A DNA stretch of 64,000 nt from Duganella sp. BJB476 (GCF_003416895.1 NZ_QVIO01000004.1:558001-622000); one strand, 5' to 3'; counted from the stretch's first letter, positions 36,953-46,705 are shown. Notes: a model not told the origin generated them from the letters alone. Numbers and translations: made by a program.

Positions 36953-38025
36953 CCCGCCAGTTCCGTCTCTTCTGCATAGCGCAGCACCGTGGAGTGCTGG
37001 CGGCAGAAGCGCGTCGCCGCCTTGTAGCCGATATCGAACAGGAACTGCATGTTCGACGTCGACCAGTCCATCGTGTTCGGCATATGGTCGTCCGGCACGG
37101 CGGCCATCAACTCCAGCTTGAGCAGGCGGCGTTTCGGCAAGCCGGTCTTGCGGTCGGTGTTGTGTTCCAGCTCGAACAGGCGGATCTGGTTCTGCGAAAT
37201 CTTCACCAGCGGCGTGATCATCGAACCGACCCACGCGTCATACAGGTTGCGCGGCTTGCGCAGCAGGCGTTCGTCGCCGAGGATGTCGAGCACGATCAGC
37301 GTGTCGGTATCGTGGTGATCGCCTTTGCCTTCGATGAAGGGATCGAAGTTCAAGGTCTCCAGCGCGGCGCCTTCGATGTAGTCCTCGCCGTCGATTTCAG
37401 TCGGCGCGTACAGGAAGGGGAAGGACAGCGCTGCGCGCACATGCTCCGCCTTGATTTCGTGCTTGTCCCAGATCGTCATGCGATGCTGGTTCAGGTTGTA
37501 GGCGTTGATGTAGAACTCCGGCTTCATGCTGGCGATGGCGGAGAAATTCACAGCGCCTTCCAGGAACGGCGCGTGCGCGCACAAACCCAGGCTCTTGGCC
37601 GACAGGTTGGACGGCGACATGGTCGACATCAGCAGCTGCGTCCAGTCGGTCCACGGCACCGAGCCTTGGGCGAACACGTTTTGCATCGCACCAAACACCG
37701 GATGGCTGTTCGATGGCGCGAAGGCGTTGCGGAAGGCGTCCGCTTCCTGGCCTGGCTTGTGGAAGATCTTGTAATTCACCGGCATCATCTTGTAGATGCT
37801 GTCGGAGACGCCGGTATCGGCCCAGCGTTTCAGCGCTTCGCGGGGCGAGCCTTCCAACGGCGCCGCGTACAGCAAGCCCATCAAAACACCCGCTCCGGAA
37901 GCGGAAATCACGTCGAATTCGACTTCCTGGTCGAGGAAGGCAGCCAGCGCGCCGGCGATCAGAGGCGAGTTCGGCGCGCCTCCACCCAAGACCAGGCCGG
38001 TCTTCTTTTTCATAGTTTGTTGCAT
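36949..38025 (-). CDS. Patatin-like phospholipase
   Basis: 358 aa. Oxyanion loop LVLGGGAPNSPLIAGALAAF; nucleophile elbow VISASGAGVLMGLLYA (GxSxG-like, SASGAG); catalytic Asp probably in EDYIEGAALETLNFDP, where the usual DG(A/G) is EGA. This change at the Asp position needs checking. No signal peptide. Likely acts on membrane lipids or storage granules; role unknown. An in-frame ATG five codons in (MKKKTGLVLGG) is an alternative start. Confidence 0.85.
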   Translation of the reverse strand: MQQTMKKKTGLVLGGGAPNSPLIAGALAAFLDQEVEFDVISASGAGVLMGLLYAAPLEGSPREALKRWADTGVSDSIYKMMPVNYKIFHKPGQEADAFRNAFAPSNSHPVFGAMQNVFAQGSVPWTDWTQLLMSTMSPSNLSAKSLGLCAHAPFLEGAVNFSAIASMKPEFYINAYNLNQHRMTIWDKHEIKAEHVRAALSFPFLYAPTEIDGEDYIEGAALETLNFDPFIEGKGDHHDTDTLIVLDILGDERLLRKPRNLYDAWVGSMITPLVKISQNQIRLFELEHNTDRKTGLPKRRLLKLELMAAVPDDHMPNTMDWSTSNMQFLFDIGYKAATRFCRQHSTVLRYAEETELAG

Positions 38026-38135
38026 TGAATTTATCCCTTATGCGGCAGTGCAGCAGAAGTTATCACGATAAATTCCGTGCGGCAACTTTTAATATCGAAT
38101 GATAGATATTTGCGATTCGGATAATGGTATTGCAA

Positions 38136-38690
38136 TTATGTTGATTTTGACGTGCGGCCCAGCATGCGCTTCAGGGTGGCGTCCTTGTCGATGAAGTGGT
38201 GTTTGAGCGCTGCTGCGGCGTGCAGCACGATCAGCGTCAGCAGCAGGTAGCCGAGCAAGCCGTGCAGCGTCTGGCCGATGTCGGACCAGCGCGCGCTGAG
38301 CGGCACGGCCTGGTCGCCGAGGTAGTGGCTGGGGAAAATCTCCCAGTCGAAGATGCCGAAGCCGTGACCGCTGGCGCCGGAGTAGAGCATGCCGCTCAGC
38401 GGCAGCACGACAGTCAGGATCAGCAGCACCACGTGCGCCGCCACGGCGGTGACGTACTCCAGCCGCGACACCGGCCGCACCGGCTGCGGCAGGCCATTGC
38501 GCCAGCGCCAGGCCAGCCGCGCCAGGATCGCCACGAACGTCAGCAGTCCGATCGATTTGTGGATGTCGTACAGATGCCAGGATTCCGTCTCGACCATGTA
38601 GATGCCGAGCGCGATCAGGCCGATGATGCTGGCCGCCACCAGCCAATGCAGAACGATGGTGGTGCGGCTGAAGTTCGTTTTATTATCCAT
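38136..38690 (-). CDS. Cytochrome b561
   Basis: 184-aa membrane di-heme protein with four hydrophobic segments. Heme-ligand histidines appear in TTIVLHWLVAASIIG, VETESWHLYDIHKSIG, YVTAVAAHVVLLI and LTLIVLHAAAALKHH. CybB-type proteins pass electrons from quinol; some act as superoxide:ubiquinone oxidoreductases. Encoded alone between the patatin-like and barrel genes. Confidence 0.92.
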   Translation of the reverse strand: MDNKTNFSRTTIVLHWLVAASIIGLIALGIYMVETESWHLYDIHKSIGLLTFVAILARLAWRWRNGLPQPVRPVSRLEYVTAVAAHVVLLILTVVLPLSGMLYSGASGHGFGIFDWEIFPSHYLGDQAVPLSARWSDIGQTLHGLLGYLLLTLIVLHAAAALKHHFIDKDATLKRMLGRTSKST

Positions 38691-38725
38691 GGCGATAAAT
38701 TACCTTCGCATTACCCAGACGTCAA

Positions 38726-39856
38726 TTATTGGAACGCAAAATACATGGCCGTCTCCAGGCTGAATGCGCGCGCCTCGCTGAACGGCAAGCTGTCGGTGCG
38801 TACGCGCAGACGGAGCGGGCCCTGTTCGTATCCCAGTCCCACCATGTTGAAACGCGTGTCATAGCTGGCGCTGAACGTTCCCCAGCGACTGGCATAGCTG
38901 CCGATGGCTTCCGGTATGGTGGTGCCGGCGATGCGCTGCGCACCGATCCGCAGCCCCCATTGCAGGTGGCGGTAGGTGAGGTTCAGCGCGGTGCTGGCAC
39001 CGATGGCGCCGGTGCGCTCGATCAAGCTGTTCTGGCCGGCGATCTGCGGCTTGTAGTTGATGTAGCCGTCGCCATCGACCGTGCGCACGTCGGACGCGAT
39101 GCTTTGCGCCTTCGACGGCAAATTGGTCCAACGCATGCGGCTCCACAAGTCATTGACCGCCAGGTTGGCGGTCAGCTGGCTGCTCAGCGGCCATTGCAGG
39201 GCGGCCGAGATGCTGGCGCCCGACGATTTCTGCGTGGCCTCCGGCATGAACGGATAGGTGTAGTCCGTCTGCGAGTTCGCGTACGTGCCATCGATCCGGT
39301 AGGCGGTATCGGGCTTGTAGCTCACCTTGCCGGACGCGCTGCTGTCGTGATTGCGGGCGTGCCCGTACACGGCGGCCGACACCATCAGCAAGGGATTGCC
39401 CGCGCCGTGCTCGGGCAGGGTGAAGGTGCGGCCCACGCGCGCGCCCGCTGCCGCCCATTGTTTCGATTGGGCGTACACCGCGAAATCGAGCGCCTTGTCG
39501 GGCGTCTTGTGGCTTTGATAAAGATGGTACAGGTCCACCGTGTCGCGGTTCGTCTGCAGCGACACTTCCAGCCGGTATTCCGCGCCGATGCGCCAGCCGT
39601 CCTTCTCCACGCCGAATTCCACGCGGTCCCGCTGCAGGAAGACGTTGCGGCCGTTGCGCGGGGCGTAGCTATTACCCCAGTCACGGCCAAGTTCGCGGAT
39701 CGGCACGGTATCGTAAGCCGCCCAGGCTTGTGCCTTGGCATAGGGTTGCCAGGCGGCGCTGGGAGCGCGCAGTGCGATGTCGCTGTCGGCGACGGATGTT
39801 TGCGCCGCTGCCCCGTTTGCCGCAAGCAGGGCGCCCAGTAAGGAAATCAAACGCAT
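38726..39856 (-). CDS. Predicted outer-membrane beta-barrel protein of unknown function
   Basis: 376 aa. Signal peptide MRLISLLGALLAANGAAAQ with cleavage after AAAQ or nearby. The mature part shows alternating aromatic/polar strands (RIGAEYRLEVSLQ; SAALQWPLSSQLTANLAVND; GTFSASYDTRFNMVGLGYE) and ends ...SLETAMYFAFQ, consistent with a barrel though the last residue is not aromatic. No family recognised. The start lies 6 bases after the stop of the upstream lipoprotein gene (39863-42157), so the pair is an operon. Confidence 0.7.
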   Translation of the reverse strand: MRLISLLGALLAANGAAAQTSVADSDIALRAPSAAWQPYAKAQAWAAYDTVPIRELGRDWGNSYAPRNGRNVFLQRDRVEFGVEKDGWRIGAEYRLEVSLQTNRDTVDLYHLYQSHKTPDKALDFAVYAQSKQWAAAGARVGRTFTLPEHGAGNPLLMVSAAVYGHARNHDSSASGKVSYKPDTAYRIDGTYANSQTDYTYPFMPEATQKSSGASISAALQWPLSSQLTANLAVNDLWSRMRWTNLPSKAQSIASDVRTVDGDGYINYKPQIAGQNSLIERTGAIGASTALNLTYRHLQWGLRIGAQRIAGTTIPEAIGSYASRWGTFSASYDTRFNMVGLGYEQGPLRLRVRTDSLPFSEARAFSLETAMYFAFQ

Positions 39857-39862
39857 GATGGA

Positions 39863-42157
39863 TCAGTTCAGTGTCTCGAAACTGCCGTCGACGTAGTTGA
39901 TCATCCCGGTGCTGGTATTGATCAGTGCAGTCTTGCTGTTGTTGTTGTAGACGTCGATGTACTTGGCGCCGTCCACCAGCGTGACCGTGACACCCGTGGC
40001 ACTGGCGATGCGGATCGTTCTTGGCAGCGAGTTGTTGCCGTCGAACGAGATGACGTTGGCGCCGTCGTTGTAGGTGCCATTGTATTCGGCCGTCTTGTAG
40101 CCGGTGGTGCGGGCGGCAAACGTGACTGCCAGCGCGGGACGGCTGACGATCTTCAGGCTGCCTTTGAACGATGCGTTGGCAAGCAGGAAATTGGTCGCCG
40201 ACAGCGGTGCCGCGCTATCGTAGTTCTTGTAGTTCGACACTTCGGCCGTGATGACGCCGTTGAAGTTTTCCGCGCGGCTATTGGTGAAGCTGCCGGTGAA
40301 CTGTGCATAGTTGGGCAGGTCGCCATTGCCGTGTTTGTCGGTATCGAATTTGCTCAGGGACAGGGAGCCGCTGATGGTGCTGTTGGCAGTTGCGGCTACG
40401 ATACCCAGCCTGGCTTCGATGACGCGGTAGGTGTCGCCCGTGGTGGTGGCGCGGACGAAGGACGTGTCGGCAATCTTGACGGTGCCGAGCGTCGCGCCGT
40501 TTTTGAGCGCGCCGATGGAGCCGGAGAGCGCATAGTTGTTGATGCCTCCTGCTTCCGCCGTGGTGGAGGTTTTGATACGCCATGTTTCGAAGTCGGTGAG
40601 CACCATGCCGCCGGCGTCGGTGCGCGCGGGCATGGTGCCTTCAATCAGCGCGGTGGCGACGGTATTGCCGTTCATCGTATAGGCGATGACGCCGCTTGCT
40701 GAGCTGCCGACGGTCGTCGGGCCGCTCAAGGTGCGGATGTTGTAGGGGCCGAACCGGTCCTTTTGATATTCCTGCGCGAAGCGCAGCGTCCGCGCGGTGT
40801 AGGCGAAGTTGCTGCCGGCTGCCGGCGTCAGGGTGATGCTTCGGCCGATCACTGCGCGGGTATATAGGCCGCTTGATGCCGAGTTGCGCTCCGATCCTTC
40901 GACGATCCTGCCGTTCAGCGTGCAGGAGACGCTCTTCGGCGTGACTGACGACACGTCCTTGCCGGTCATGGCGACGGTCGCGGCCACATCCTTGTACAGC
41001 GTACACGAAGCCAGTCCCGACGCTGCCGTGCCGTCGCTGACGGTGACGGCCGTGGATCTTTTCTGGATAAAGTCGTTGTAGAGCTCGATACCGCGACCGG
41101 AGACGACGACCCAGTCGGCCAGGCTCTGATCCAGCGGCGATACGGCGTTGTCGAAATCGGCCTTCATCGCGTTCAGGCTGTTGCTCAGGCCGCCGCCGTC
41201 CTTGCTGGCGTCGGACCAGGCTTGCAGGTTGGTGCGCAAACTGGCGAACAGGGTTTTCGTGGCGGCTACCGGATTGGCCTGCGTCGGCGTTGGGATATTG
41301 ATGGCCACGTCGGCGAACAGCCGTTGGCCATCCAGCGTTTTCAGTGTGGTCTTGTTGACGGTGGTGTCGTTGGCCACTGTGGTCAGCGCGGCGAGCAGGG
41401 CGGCCTTCGCGCCGCTGCCGATGCTAACGGCTCCAGCTTTCATCTGTGCAGTACCGGTCGTTGCGTTCACTGCGCATTTGACCTTTTCACCCGGCGTGCC
41501 GGCGCATCCCATGCCGTTTGCATAGGCAATTTGCGAGATCGCTGCCAGCGCCAGGGACTGCAATTTTTCCGACGTATCGGTCGTATTGGCGGCGGCGTCA
41601 CTATTGGCGTTGAGCGGCTTGGTCGTCAGCGGATTGAAGCCGAGAATCTTGGTGACTTCGGTCTGCGCCGACGCCACGTTTGCCATGGTCAGGCTGTTTG
41701 CCGTGCCGGCGCTCATCGCCGCTGTCACCAGCATGTCGGTGAACGGCGTAACGTGGCCGGTCGCGTTGTTGTTGCCGCCGTCGAGTTGGACCAGGCTGCG
41801 CATCGTCATCGTGGCGGGCATGCTAATCGTGCCGCTGTACTCGTCTTCCATGGTGGTGTTCGCGTCGGCGCTCACTTCCACGGTGAACAAGCCGGTGCGG
41901 TCGCCCAGGTTGAACGAATAGCTACCATCGGTTTTGGACGTGCGGCCAGTGGCGACCGGCGCCGCAGAGCGGTTGCCGGCGGCATCGTAGGCATAAATGC
42001 CGACGATACCGTCCTTGATGAGGCCTTTGGCCGCCACGCCGCTGATGGTGCGGGACTGACCGGCTTGCGGACTAGAGGTGTTGCTTCCACCTCCGCCACC
42101 GCAGGCGGCCAAGGTGGAGGCAAGTGCGCAGGCGAGGGCGAGTTTTGTCAAATTCAT
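39863..42157 (-). CDS. Predicted surface lipoprotein, 764 aa, unknown function
   Basis: Signal peptide with lipobox LAAC (C19) followed by five glycines and a Ser/Asn/Thr linker, typical of outer-membrane lipoproteins. Next comes a carboxypeptidase-regulatory/Ig-like domain (ISGVAAKGLIKDGIVGIYAY; KTDGSYSFNLGDRTG), a helical middle (about 130-380) with two cysteines, and a long beta-rich C-terminal half ending YNGTYNDGANVISFDGNN and VDGSFETLN. Precedes the barrel gene by 6 bases; they may work as a lipoprotein-barrel pair at the cell surface. No enzyme motif seen. Confidence 0.75.
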   Translation of the reverse strand: MNLTKLALACALASTLAACGGGGGSNTSSPQAGQSRTISGVAAKGLIKDGIVGIYAYDAAGNRSAAPVATGRTSKTDGSYSFNLGDRTGLFTVEVSADANTTMEDEYSGTISMPATMTMRSLVQLDGGNNNATGHVTPFTDMLVTAAMSAGTANSLTMANVASAQTEVTKILGFNPLTTKPLNANSDAAANTTDTSEKLQSLALAAISQIAYANGMGCAGTPGEKVKCAVNATTGTAQMKAGAVSIGSGAKAALLAALTTVANDTTVNKTTLKTLDGQRLFADVAINIPTPTQANPVAATKTLFASLRTNLQAWSDASKDGGGLSNSLNAMKADFDNAVSPLDQSLADWVVVSGRGIELYNDFIQKRSTAVTVSDGTAASGLASCTLYKDVAATVAMTGKDVSSVTPKSVSCTLNGRIVEGSERNSASSGLYTRAVIGRSITLTPAAGSNFAYTARTLRFAQEYQKDRFGPYNIRTLSGPTTVGSSASGVIAYTMNGNTVATALIEGTMPARTDAGGMVLTDFETWRIKTSTTAEAGGINNYALSGSIGALKNGATLGTVKIADTSFVRATTTGDTYRVIEARLGIVAATANSTISGSLSLSKFDTDKHGNGDLPNYAQFTGSFTNSRAENFNGVITAEVSNYKNYDSAAPLSATNFLLANASFKGSLKIVSRPALAVTFAARTTGYKTAEYNGTYNDGANVISFDGNNSLPRTIRIASATGVTVTLVDGAKYIDVYNNNSKTALINTSTGMINYVDGSFETLN

Positions 42158-42276
42158 TGCAGTAGTTAAATAATAGTTTTCTCACTATCAATTATAACGT
42201 ATGCAACTTATTGTCATGGGTAAATTAAGTTATCGGCAGCATTGCTGAAATGGCAGCCGACGAGGCCGACCGAATC

Positions 42277-43224
42277 CTAGGGAAACAGCACCGGCAGCTC
42301 CTGCGCGCGCTTGCGCAGCAGGTTCTTGGCTTCCTCGTATTCGGGATAGATCAGGCCCACCGTGTTCCAGAACTGCGCGCTGTGGTTCATCTCCAGGATG
42401 TGCGACAGCTCGTGCGCGATCACGTAGTCGATCAGCGGTTGCGAGAAATGGATCAGCTTCCAGTTCAGGCGGATCTTGCGGTCCACCGTGCAGGAACCCC
42501 AGCGCGTGCCGGCCGACGACAGGCCGAAGGAGTGATAGCGCACTCCCAACCGCTCCGCATACACGTCCAGCCGCTGCTCGAACAGCACCTTGGCTTCCTG
42601 CTGGTACCAGGACTTGACCCGCTCCTTGAGCAGCGTCTCGGTGGCGCCGGGCACCAGCACCATCGACAGCTCGCGCGTGGCCGGGTTGTAGCTGCTGCGA
42701 TTGCGTCCGCCCACCAGCAGCCGCAGCGTGATGTCCGCGCCCAGGTAGGGCAGCTGCGCGCCGTCCGTCCACTCCACCGGCGGCTTCTCCAGGCGCGCGG
42801 CGCGGCGCTCGCGGCGCTCTTTCAGCTTGCTCAGTATCCAGTGCTGCTTGGTGCGGATGGCGTTGTCGATTTCGGCGATGCTGATGCGCTTGGGCGCGGT
42901 CACGCGCAGGCCCTCGTCGTCGATCATGAAGCCGATCGAGCGGCGGGTCGAACGGCGCAGCGAATATTCGAGCACGAAGTCGCCCACCATCAGCTGGCGC
43001 TTGGGTGCCTGGTCCGACGGCGGCGGTGTCTGCGCGCGCGGTTTGACCGGCACGGCGGTCTGCGGCGGCGCCACGTAAGGCGAAACGGGAGGAGGGGTAT
43101 TCGAGGCGGGTGAGGTCGGAATCGACCATACCGGTGCGGTGTACACCGGCTTGAGAGACGACTGCGCCTCCCGTCCAAACAGGTCCAGTTGGCTGGCGTC
43201 GTCTTTCGGCGACGCCGGCTTCAC
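42277..43224 (-). CDS. YgjP/DUF45-type M48-like metallopeptidase
   Basis: About 315 aa from a GTG at 43224. Zinc motif HELSHILEMNHSAQFW (HExxH plus downstream H) with preceding WGSCTVDRKIRLNWKLIHF, the pattern of the YgjP/DUF45 metal-dependent peptidases. An N-terminal proline-rich tail contains QLDLFG. The open frame runs to 43539 inside plsC, but those residues are shadow. ATG 42990 is the alternative start and would drop the tail. It lies after glyQ-glyS-gmhB-plsC, a common betaproteobacterial order. Substrate unknown. Confidence 0.85.
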   Translation of the reverse strand: MKPASPKDDASQLDLFGREAQSSLKPVYTAPVWSIPTSPASNTPPPVSPYVAPPQTAVPVKPRAQTPPPSDQAPKRQLMVGDFVLEYSLRRSTRRSIGFMIDDEGLRVTAPKRISIAEIDNAIRTKQHWILSKLKERRERRAARLEKPPVEWTDGAQLPYLGADITLRLLVGGRNRSSYNPATRELSMVLVPGATETLLKERVKSWYQQEAKVLFEQRLDVYAERLGVRYHSFGLSSAGTRWGSCTVDRKIRLNWKLIHFSQPLIDYVIAHELSHILEMNHSAQFWNTVGLIYPEYEEAKNLLRKRAQELPVLFP

Positions 43225-43241
43225 CAGCGTGGCCAGATCAT

Positions 43242-43994
43242 CTAGCCAGCGTTGTAGGCGTGGGGCGAAATGACGCGCATTTCTGATTCTATCCAATTTT
43301 CCACCTGTTGCATCATGCTGTCCGGGGTCTGGCCTTCCGGCGAAATCGGTTTGCCTATCGATACTGTAACAAGCCCTGGGCGCTTGATGAAAGAATTTTT
43401 TGGCCAGCACTCGCCGGAGTTGTGCGCGATCGGTACAACCACCGCGCCGGTCTCGATGGCCAGGCGCGTGCCGCCGCTCTTGTACTTGCCCGCCTTGCCG
43501 ACCGGGATGCGGGTCCCTTCCGGGAACATGATAATCCATTGGCCGTCGGCCAGGCGGCGCTTGCCGTGGCGGACCACGTCCATGAAGGCGTTCTTGCCCT
43601 GCTTGCGGTCGATCGGGATCATGCGCAGCAGCGCCATCGCCCAGCCGAAGAAGGGGATGTACAGGATCTCCTTCTTGAACACGAACACCAGCGGGCGCGG
43701 CATGTTAGGCAGCAGGAAGATGGTCTCCCATGCCGACTGGTGCTTCGACAGCACGATGGCCGGCGCGTCCGGGAAGTTCTCGGCGCCCTTGATTTCGTAG
43801 CGGATGCCGCAGATGACCTTGAGGCACCAGATCATGAAGACGTTCCAGCGCGCGGTAACGAAGAAGCGTTTGTTGTACGGCAGCGGCGCGGCCAGGAAGC
43901 ATACGCAGGCCCAGACGATGGTCGATACCACCATGACAATGGTGAAAATCAGGGAACGCAGAAACAAGACGGGATGACCCAATGCAGACTCCAA
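43242..43994 (-). CDS. plsC: 1-acyl-sn-glycerol-3-phosphate acyltransferase
   Basis: 250 aa. N-terminal membrane anchor (LRSLIFTIVMVVSTIVWACVC region), acyltransferase motif LSKHQSAWET (HX4E variant of HX4D), FKKEILYIPFFGW, FPEGTRIPVG and VVPIAHNSG. Makes phosphatidic acid at the inner membrane. It sits 6 bases after gmhB; the metallopeptidase follows. Start ATG 43994. Confidence 0.93.
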   Translation of the reverse strand: MESALGHPVLFLRSLIFTIVMVVSTIVWACVCFLAAPLPYNKRFFVTARWNVFMIWCLKVICGIRYEIKGAENFPDAPAIVLSKHQSAWETIFLLPNMPRPLVFVFKKEILYIPFFGWAMALLRMIPIDRKQGKNAFMDVVRHGKRRLADGQWIIMFPEGTRIPVGKAGKYKSGGTRLAIETGAVVVPIAHNSGECWPKNSFIKRPGLVTVSIGKPISPEGQTPDSMMQQVENWIESEMRVISPHAYNAG

Positions 43995-44000
43995 AACTGT

Positions 44001-44567
44001 TTAACTAACGACGTGCAGCGCCGGCGGGGCGCTGGTTTTCAGCAGGTGATTGACCATCGCGGCGAGGTCGGCGAAGACCATGGTGCCGGGCGGCAGGCCA
44101 CCCGTGGCCTGGGTTTTCTCGCCCTTGCCGGTCAGGACCAGGTAAGGCACGCAGCCGCTGACGTAGCCGGCTTGCAGGTCGCGCAGCGAATCGCCGACGG
44201 TCGGCACGCCTTTCAGGCTGATTTTATAACGCTGCGAGATTTCCGTGAACATGCCTGGCTTCGGCTTGCGGCAATCGCAGCTGTCGGCCGCGGCGTGCGG
44301 GCAGAAGAAGATGGCGTCGATGCTGGCGCCGACTTGCTGCGCCAGGTTGTGCATCTTCTGGTGGATCGCGTTCAGGATAGACATGTCGAAGAACTCGCGG
44401 GCGATGCCCGACTGGTTCGACGCCACCACCACCCGATAACCCGCCTGGTTCAGGCGGGCGATCGCTTCGAGCGAGCCGGGGACCGGAATCCACTCGGCCG
44501 GCGACTTGATGAAGTCCGGCGAATCGTGGTTGATGACGCCGTCGCGATCGAGGATGATCAGTTTCAT
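44001..44567 (-). CDS. gmhB: D-glycero-beta-D-manno-heptose-1,7-bisphosphate 7-phosphatase
   Basis: About 188-aa HAD phosphatase in ADP-heptose synthesis. Nucleophile motif LIILDRDGVINHDS; VVASNQSGIAREFF; zinc loop with FFCPHAAADSCDCRKPKPGMF; GDSLRDLQAGYVSG. The start at 44567 (MKLIIL) matches the family; an ATG at 44582 right after the glyS stop would add five residues. Supplies heptose for WaaC, so it links with the LPS genes at 34.6 kb. Confidence 0.93.
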   Translation of the reverse strand: MKLIILDRDGVINHDSPDFIKSPAEWIPVPGSLEAIARLNQAGYRVVVASNQSGIAREFFDMSILNAIHQKMHNLAQQVGASIDAIFFCPHAAADSCDCRKPKPGMFTEISQRYKISLKGVPTVGDSLRDLQAGYVSGCVPYLVLTGKGEKTQATGGLPPGTMVFADLAAMVNHLLKTSAPPALHVVS

Positions 44568-44582
44568 GGACGGCGCACCCAT

Positions 44583-46691
44583 TTAAGCCGCCAGCTTCGA
44601 AATGTCGGCCACGCGGTTCATCATGCCGTGCAGCGACGACAGCAAGGCCAGGCGGTTGTTGCGCAGGGCGACATCCTCGGCCATCACCATCACGTCGTTG
44701 AAGAAGGCGTCGACTTCCTCGCGCAGCTGCGCCAGGGTTTTCAACGTGCCGGCGAAGTCGCCCTGGTTGAAGGCGGCGTCGATTTCCGGCAGCACGCGCA
44801 CCACGGCGGCGTGCAGGTTCTTCTCGGCGGTGTCCTGCAGCAGCGCGGTATTGACGCCGCTGTTGCCGGCTGCGGCCAGCGCTTCCTCGTTCTTCTTCAG
44901 GATGTTGGTGATGCGCTTGTTGGCGGCGGCCAGCGAGGCCGATTCCGGCAGCGCGGCGAAGGCTTGTACGGCCTCCAGGCGCTGCACGATGTCGTCCAGG
45001 CGGTCCGGATTCTGTGCGACCACCGCTTCGATTTCGTTCGGCGAGAAGCCGCGCTCGCGCAGGATGCCGCGCAGGCGGTCGATCATGAAGGTGTAGACGT
45101 CGGCCGATGGGTCCTTGAAGCCGGCCACGGAAGCGAACAGCCCCGAAGCGTGCGACAGCAGGCCGGAAATCGACAGCGGCAGGCGCTTCTCGATCAGCAT
45201 GCGCAGCACGCCCAGCGCGTGGCGGCGCAGCGCGAACGGGTCCTTGTCGCCGGTTGGCGCCAGGCCGATGGCCCAGATGCCGACCAGGGTTTCGAGCTTG
45301 TCGGCCAACGCCACGGCGGTGCCGGTGACGGTCGACGGCAGGGCGTCGCCGGCGAAGCGCGGCTGGTAGTGCTCGGACGCGGCCAGCGCCACGTCTTCCG
45401 GCTCGCCGTCGTTGCGGGCGTAGTAGGTGCCCATGATGCCTTGCAGCTCAGGGAATTCGCCGACCATCTCGGTGACCAGGTCGGCCTTCGACAGTTTGGC
45501 TGCGCGCGCGGCCAGTGCGGCGTCGCCGCCGATCTGGGTGGCGATGTAGCGTGCCAGCGCGGCTACGCGTTCGCCGCGTGCGGCCTGCGTGCCCAGCTTG
45601 TTGTGGTAGACGATTTTTTCCAGCAGCGGCAGGCGCGATTCCAGGGTCTTCTTCTTGTCCTGCTCGAAGAAGAACTTGGCGTCGGACAGGCGCGGGCGCA
45701 CCACGCGCTCGTTGCCGTCGATGATGGCGGTCGGCGTGTCGGTGGCGATGTTGGAGACGATCAGGAAGCGCGAACGCAGCTTGCCACTGGTGTCGGTCAG
45801 CGCGAAGTATTTCTGGTTGGTCTGCATGGTCAGGATCAGGCATTCCTGCGGCACGGCCAGGAACTCTTCCTCGAACTTGCATTCGTAGACCACCGGCCAT
45901 TCGACCAGCGCGGCCACTTCGTCCAGCAGCGCTTCGGGCATCAGCACCTGGTCGGCGCCGGCCTTGGCCAGCAGTTCGGCACGGATTTTTTCCTTGCGGT
46001 CTTCGACGCCCGCCAGTACCTTGCCTTCGGTCGCCAGCGTGGCGGCGTAGCTGTCGGCGTTGGCGATGGTGATCATGCGCTGGCCCGGCGCGGTCAGGAA
46101 GCGGTGGCCTTCGCTGACGTTCGACGCGGTCAGGCCCAGCAGGGTCAGTGGCAGCACGGTGGCGCCATGCAGCGCGATCAGGCTGTGCGCCGGACGCACG
46201 AACTGCACGGTGGCGCCGTCGGGCCGCTGGTAGCTCATCACTTTAGGAATCGGCAGCTTGGCAACCGATTCTTCCAGCGCGGCTTGCAGGCCCGCTTGCA
46301 GCGCGCTGCCGGCTGCGGTGTAGGTGTAGAAGAAGCTTTCGGCTTTGCCATCCTGCGCGCGTTCCAGGTCGGCCACGGTCAGGTTGGGGAAGCCCAGCGC
46401 GGCCAGTTTCTTGGCCAGCGGCGGCGTGCCGTTGCCGGCGGCGTCCAAGGCTACCGACACCGGCAGCACTTTTTCGCGGATAGCTTTGTCCGGCGAGGTG
46501 GCGCGCACCTTGGTGATGGAGACGGCCAGGCGGCGTGGCGAGGCGAACGAGGTGGCGACGCTGTCGGCTTCCAGGAAGTCGCGCGATTTCAGGCCGTTGA
46601 CGATGCCGTCCGCGAAAGCCTTGCCCAGTTTGGCGAGCGCCTTCGGCGGCAGTTCTTCGGTCAGCAGTTCGATGAGCAGAGTTTGAGTCAT
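44583..46691 (-). CDS. glyS: Glycyl-tRNA synthetase beta subunit
   Basis: 702 aa, normal length. N-terminal TLLIELLTEELPPKALAKLG, then FASPRRLAVSI, VPQECLILTMQTNQKYFAL, LSDAKFFFEQDKK, the HD-like body, and a C-terminal anticodon-binding part (FNDVMVMAEDVALRNNRLAL). Partner of GlyQ in the bacterial alpha2beta2 enzyme. Start follows glyQ after 14 bases. Confidence 0.97.
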   Translation of the reverse strand: MTQTLLIELLTEELPPKALAKLGKAFADGIVNGLKSRDFLEADSVATSFASPRRLAVSITKVRATSPDKAIREKVLPVSVALDAAGNGTPPLAKKLAALGFPNLTVADLERAQDGKAESFFYTYTAAGSALQAGLQAALEESVAKLPIPKVMSYQRPDGATVQFVRPAHSLIALHGATVLPLTLLGLTASNVSEGHRFLTAPGQRMITIANADSYAATLATEGKVLAGVEDRKEKIRAELLAKAGADQVLMPEALLDEVAALVEWPVVYECKFEEEFLAVPQECLILTMQTNQKYFALTDTSGKLRSRFLIVSNIATDTPTAIIDGNERVVRPRLSDAKFFFEQDKKKTLESRLPLLEKIVYHNKLGTQAARGERVAALARYIATQIGGDAALAARAAKLSKADLVTEMVGEFPELQGIMGTYYARNDGEPEDVALAASEHYQPRFAGDALPSTVTGTAVALADKLETLVGIWAIGLAPTGDKDPFALRRHALGVLRMLIEKRLPLSISGLLSHASGLFASVAGFKDPSADVYTFMIDRLRGILRERGFSPNEIEAVVAQNPDRLDDIVQRLEAVQAFAALPESASLAAANKRITNILKKNEEALAAAGNSGVNTALLQDTAEKNLHAAVVRVLPEIDAAFNQGDFAGTLKTLAQLREEVDAFFNDVMVMAEDVALRNNRLALLSSLHGMMNRVADISKLAA

Positions 46692-46705
46692 ATTATTTAT
46701 ACAGT

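Noticed and set aside
42990..43539. Full 420-aa extension of the metallopeptidase
   Set aside because: The part upstream of about 43242 overlaps plsC and is Arg/His/Gly-rich shadow; only the QLDLFG-containing tail is kept.
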